A DNA stretch of 64,000 nucleotides. Origin: Bacteroidia bacterium (lineage in GTDB: Bacteria; Bacteroidota; Bacteroidia; B-17B0; Aurantibacillaceae). Of this stretch, positions 60,559 through 64,000 are shown in pieces. Both the position numbers and the translations under genes were made by a program. Numbering within the stretch: position 1 is the first letter of the stretch; every line of letters begins with the position of its first letter. The notes beneath the pieces were generated by a model that was not told the origin of the DNA, did no database searches, and worked only from the letters and a program-made list of their open reading frames with translations. The DNA lies in contig JAEUTP010000017.1 of assembly GCA_016787705.1 (NCBI GenBank), positions 133,511 to 197,510 on the forward strand, written 5' to 3'.

Positions 60559-61995
60559 TTATAGTGCTTTTAAGTAAAAGAGCGCAATAAAAGGTTTGGT
60601 TACCATTTTGCCTTCTTTATTAAGTGAAGCATTTAGTTTATGAAAAAGATTTTCATATAGTTTTTTATCTTGTGGCGAATTAAATATAGCTGTTAGTAAT
60701 GCAGGTAGTTCTTTTTCAAAACCAAATAAGATATCACCTTTTGCAATAATGCGTTTATACGCGTTCAATTTTGAAAGCATCACATCCGAATTTCCTAAAA
60801 AATAATGGATGCTAATTTCATTCATCAAAGAAATATGATAAATATCCTTACGTACCTTACCGGCAACTTTTAAAGCTTGTATAGTGTATTTTAGCGCCTG
60901 TCTGTAGTTTTTTAGATGTATGTTTAGAATAGTAAAATTCAAATACGAGTTCGCTTTTTCATCATCTTTTAAAATATCTACATTTAATTTAAATTCATTT
61001 TCGAACAATTTTATTTTTGCAATATTTTCTTCAATAAGATCATTTGAAATTAAAATGTTTGTTCGTATTAAAACAAACAATGTAAATAATTCTGTTTTAA
61101 TATCAATGTTATTTGTTTTTTTGAAATTAGCAAGTGTTACTTCAGCTTCATCTAAAACAACTTCCGCATCCTTATGATTTTTTAGAAAGAGTAAAACAAG
61201 ACAAAGATTTCTAATTGATTTTAAATAACTAACAAGATTCTTAATTTTTATGATGGGATATTCTTCAAACAAATCAATTGTTCTTTTTGCAAATACATAA
61301 GCTTTGTCGGGCTTACCACGCTTCATTGCCAGAAAGGCGTTAGCTTTATTAAAGTAAATTTTAGCAAGAGGATGAAAGGCATTTTTTTCATCTTCAAGCA
61401 ATGTTTTGTATGTTTGGGTTAACTCATGATCATCACCATAAAAATATAAAGTAGACGATTCTAATTTTATGAGAGCTTCCATACTTTGAAATTCCATTAA
61501 ATTAAAATACTCTTTATGGAATTTTGAAAAAAGTTTTTTATCGTTCACGTAATCGATTTTCAAATAATCAACATTAACCGACTCAATTGCACTGTTTAAT
61601 TTCAATTCCAATGCCTCTATTTTTGTCAGGTAATCGTACTTTGTAGAATCATTAATTATTTTATTCAACAATTTAAAACCCTCTTTGTGTTGACCTTTAA
61701 AAATTAAAACTTTTGCACGCTTTAAATTTTTACGGGCATCGTCTGAATTGGGTAATTCCTGTTCGTGAAATTGATGTAAAATATCGATGATCTTATAATA
61801 AAGACGTGTTGAATTTCCGGAAATTAAAAGATCATTTTTTTTCTTTTTTAAGTTGAGCTGCTTTTCGATTTTATTAAAATCAGATAATAAACCATTCGAC
61901 TCTTCATCAAAGGAAAAAGCTTTTAAACTAAGATTAATGTATCTTTTTTCTGTCTTTGTTAAAGACCCAATTATGTTAATAAGTTGTTGAGACAA
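60559..61995 (-). CDS. helical-repeat (TPR-like) protein, unknown function
   Basis: A 478-residue cytosolic protein, almost entirely helical and Leu/Lys/Asn-rich. Repeated helix pairs such as NLKRAKVLIFKGQHKEGFKLLNKII and ILNIHLKNYRQALKYTIQALKVA have TPR spacing, and the block SLTKTEKRYINLSLKAFSF at the N-terminus recurs in Bacteroidota proteins of this size. No DNA-binding or enzymatic motif is seen. It converges with metK and diverges from the large surface protein at 62252. A scaffold or regulator function is possible but not shown. Confidence 0.75.
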   Translation of the reverse strand: MSQQLINIIGSLTKTEKRYINLSLKAFSFDEESNGLLSDFNKIEKQLNLKKKKNDLLISGNSTRLYYKIIDILHQFHEQELPNSDDARKNLKRAKVLIFKGQHKEGFKLLNKIINDSTKYDYLTKIEALELKLNSAIESVNVDYLKIDYVNDKKLFSKFHKEYFNLMEFQSMEALIKLESSTLYFYGDDHELTQTYKTLLEDEKNAFHPLAKIYFNKANAFLAMKRGKPDKAYVFAKRTIDLFEEYPIIKIKNLVSYLKSIRNLCLVLLFLKNHKDAEVVLDEAEVTLANFKKTNNIDIKTELFTLFVLIRTNILISNDLIEENIAKIKLFENEFKLNVDILKDDEKANSYLNFTILNIHLKNYRQALKYTIQALKVAGKVRKDIYHISLMNEISIHYFLGNSDVMLSKLNAYKRIIAKGDILFGFEKELPALLTAIFNSPQDKKLYENLFHKLNASLNKEGKMVTKPFIALFYLKAL

Positions 61996-62168
61996 GCTTT
62001 ATGCTTTGTTTTAACACTAAGATAAACTTTATTTTAAAAAGTAATTAAATTTTTATTTAAATATTTGATTTTTAAATGCTTAGTTGTTTAATTTTAACGA
62101 TTGAAAAGAAATAATTGGCATAAATAAATATAATAAAAGCTCTTGTTTTAAGAACTTTGTAAGTGAAC

Positions 62169-62220
62169 ACCTGTTTTAAAAGTGTCTAAGTGTTTTATCT
62201 GGACTAAAGCAGGTTTTTTT
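62169..62220 (+). terminator. terminator-like hairpin in the leader of the surface-protein gene
   Basis: ACCTGTTT (62169) pairs with AAAGCAGGT (62206-62214) through one wobble, then seven T follow. It lies 31 bases before the ATG at 62252. No plus-strand gene precedes it, so it may be an attenuator or the end of a small RNA. Confidence 0.4.
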
Positions 62221-62251
62221 GAACAAAAAAATAATTAAAACAAAAAAAAGA

Positions 62252-64000
62252 ATGAGAAAAATTTATTTTTTATTGATTACACTTGTAGTGTTAGGAAAAG
62301 TATCTGACGCACAGGTTACAGTTACTGGCGGTTCAACCGCAACATATTCAAACGTCAATGCAGCTTTTGCTGCAATTAACGCCGGTACCCATTTTGGTTC
62401 TATTTTAATTGACATTACGGCAAGTACGATTGAGGGGCCAACAGGTTATTTGCCAACTCCATTAAACGCTAGTGGTCAAGGACCCGCAAATTACACATCT
62501 ATTGTACTACGCCCATCTGCAACTGCAACTATAGCCGGAGATGTAGCTACTGGTAGAGGTGTTTTAGAGTTAGATGGTGTGGATAATTTTACTTTTGATG
62601 GTGATATTATTGGTGGGCCAGTACAGCGCGATTTAACTATTTCTTGCACTGCGTCATTAAATGTTGCTGCTACAGCGGCAATACGTTTTATTGGTAGAAC
62701 AACTTTGGGCTTAGGGACAAGCAATAATACAATCAAAAACTGTGTTATTTCAGGTAATACACCTGGTAATGATGGGGTGAGTGGAAGCACAGTTGCAAAT
62801 AGTTATGGTGTTTATGCGGGTAATAATGCTGTTGCTCTTACATCTGGTAGTTTAGGTGACAATTATGATTCTTTTACAATTACAAATAACGAATTCATTA
62901 AAGCTTACTTCGGTTTGTATATTGGTTCAACCACTACTAATCCGGGCGATAACAATCTTATTAATAATAATATTTTCGGATCCGCTGCTACTGGTTTAAA
63001 CCTTACAAATAGGGGTGTTCTTTTATCAAATCTTGTAACAAGTACTGTAACATTAAATGAAATTTTCAACATGAAAGTTTCTACTTCTATAAGCAATGCT
63101 GCTTTAGAAATTTCCGGTGCATCATCTAACTCTGTAATAATTTCAAGAAATAAAATTTATTCAATCTGGTCTACAAGTACGGGTGGTTGGGGAGCATACG
63201 GAATAAGCTTAATTGGTGGCAATAACCATTTGTTAACCAACAATGTTATATACGACATCAATACTACCAATTACAATTCATTGTCGACAACTTTTCAGGC
63301 ATTTGGTATCCGTATTACTTCCGGTACCGGGCATAAAATTTACTATAACAGCGTAAATCTTTTCGGACCATTGGTTGGTGGCAGCACAACAAATGCATAT
63401 AATGCCGCGTTTATGGTTAGCAGCACAGCCGTTACGGGATTGGACATTAGGAATAATGTGTTTAACAATAAAATGACAACAACAGCAACTTCGGCAAAAC
63501 TATATGCGATGTGGTTTCCGGCATCATATAATTTTTTAAATGCAACTATTAATAATAATGCTTACATGGTTACCAATGATGCAATCCATTTTGTTGGTAA
63601 GATAGGTACTACAGCTCTTACAAACGATCTTTCTAATTTAGCAGCATGGCAGGCATTTTCGCAGGTTAACAACGCAACAAATGATATTCAATCTGTTCCG
63701 CCTTTAAATACAAATGCACCTTTTATTTCTGATGTAAACCTTAATTTTAATGCAAATACAATAACTCCAATTGAATCGGGGGCTATACTAATACCAGCAC
63801 TTGGTACCAATATTGACTATAACGCTAATGTTAGGCCTTTAGCGGGCATTAATCCAAATACAAACCCGGATATGGGGGCTTATGAATTTGATGGTTTAGC
63901 AGGTGTGGCAACTGATGCGGGTGTTATCGCATTAGTTAATCCACTTGCTAACGGTTGTTACTCTGCCGCAGAAAATGTAGTCGTAACCATTAAAAATTAC
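62252..64000 (+). CDS. large beta-helix surface protein, 3' end outside the window
   Basis: An open frame of 583 codons that runs off the right edge. Signal residues 1-21 end in SDAQ. Residues about 25-540 are a right-handed parallel beta-helix: many short Asn/Ile/Val repeats (NTIKNCVISGNT, LINNNIFGSA, LLTNNVIYDI, LDIRNNVFNN) after an opening TYSNVNAAFAAINAG. MGAYEFDG marks the end of this domain, and a CARDB/Ig-like domain begins (DAGVIALVNPLANGCYSAAENVVVTIKNY). In Bacteroidota such proteins usually end in further Ig-like repeats and a T9SS sorting domain, which would lie beyond base 64000. Confidence 0.85.
   Translation, partial: MRKIYFLLITLVVLGKVSDAQVTVTGGSTATYSNVNAAFAAINAGTHFGSILIDITASTIEGPTGYLPTPLNASGQGPANYTSIVLRPSATATIAGDVATGRGVLELDGVDNFTFDGDIIGGPVQRDLTISCTASLNVAATAAIRFIGRTTLGLGTSNNTIKNCVISGNTPGNDGVSGSTVANSYGVYAGNNAVALTSGSLGDNYDSFTITNNEFIKAYFGLYIGSTTTNPGDNNLINNNIFGSAATGLNLTNRGVLLSNLVTSTVTLNEIFNMKVSTSISNAALEISGASSNSVIISRNKIYSIWSTSTGGWGAYGISLIGGNNHLLTNNVIYDINTTNYNSLSTTFQAFGIRITSGTGHKIYYNSVNLFGPLVGGSTTNAYNAAFMVSSTAVTGLDIRNNVFNNKMTTTATSAKLYAMWFPASYNFLNATINNNAYMVTNDAIHFVGKIGTTALTNDLSNLAAWQAFSQVNNATNDIQSVPPLNTNAPFISDVNLNFNANTITPIESGAILIPALGTNIDYNANVRPLAGINPNTNPDMGAYEFDGLAGVATDAGVIALVNPLANGCYSAAENVVVTIKNY

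Noticed and set aside
1..64000. CRISPR array, rRNA or insertion sequence
   Set aside because: No regularly spaced repeats, rRNA signature, transposase or terminal inverted repeats were seen.

Overview
The window comes from a member of the Bacteroidota. The evidence is the type IX secretion system (T9SS) C-terminal domains, a PorU-type gingipain-fold sortase, a DUF6029/Omp28 pair, a DNA polymerase III alpha chain with a fused proofreading exonuclease, and promoters of the TTTG-N19/20-TAnnTTTG class. The order or genus cannot be read from the sequence.

Left edge (1-4.4 kb): an AT-rich, gene-poor stretch. It holds a two-gene minus-strand operon under a textbook promoter, a beheaded T9SS protein, an intact T9SS surface protein, an excisionase-like HTH protein and a frameshifted relic. 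This looks like accessory or decaying DNA.

Metal region (4.4-44.3 kb): two RND heavy-metal efflux systems. In each, the inner-membrane pump and the TolC-like outer-membrane factor are one polypeptide (5139-9503 and 22607-26965), followed by a lipoprotein adaptor. Small secreted Cys/His-rich proteins precede them. Three of these begin with TTG or GTG exactly where transcription should start, so their mRNAs are probably leaderless, and four small proteins in the region share a C-terminal [WF]QPP[KR] tail. Between the two pumps sits a 9.7 kb T9SS block: an FG-GAP surface protein, a DUF6029 barrel, an Omp28 lipoprotein, a small T9SS cargo and PorU. It is flanked by two copies of one duplicated small gene. 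Downstream come dihydrolipoyl dehydrogenase, a 14-Cys four-helix copper protein, then a tightly packed run: lipoprotein, MgtC, bestrophin, a P1B-2 Zn/Cd ATPase, a secreted HMA protein, DUF1345, three outer-membrane barrels, an HGG protein, an M28 peptidase with a T9SS tail, a second HMA protein and a CKGKC protein. A shorter unit follows: lipoprotein, YVTN/cytochrome-like protein, DUF3703, HXXEE and small membrane proteins. Hairpin terminators at 30.2, 40.95 and 44.4 kb divide the transcription units. No dedicated metal regulator is visible.

Boundary (44.4-46.5 kb): two unrecognised genes, a triple GGTGCGT repeat and tRNA-Val(UAC), whose 3' end faces the metal region. This geometry suits an element integrated at the tRNA.

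Housekeeping side (46.5-62 kb): zinc-ribbon protein, Nif3, PpiD-like chaperone, DnaE, ABC-F, PssA, DUF2147, PurS, MetK and a helical-repeat protein. A large beta-helix surface protein runs off the right end.
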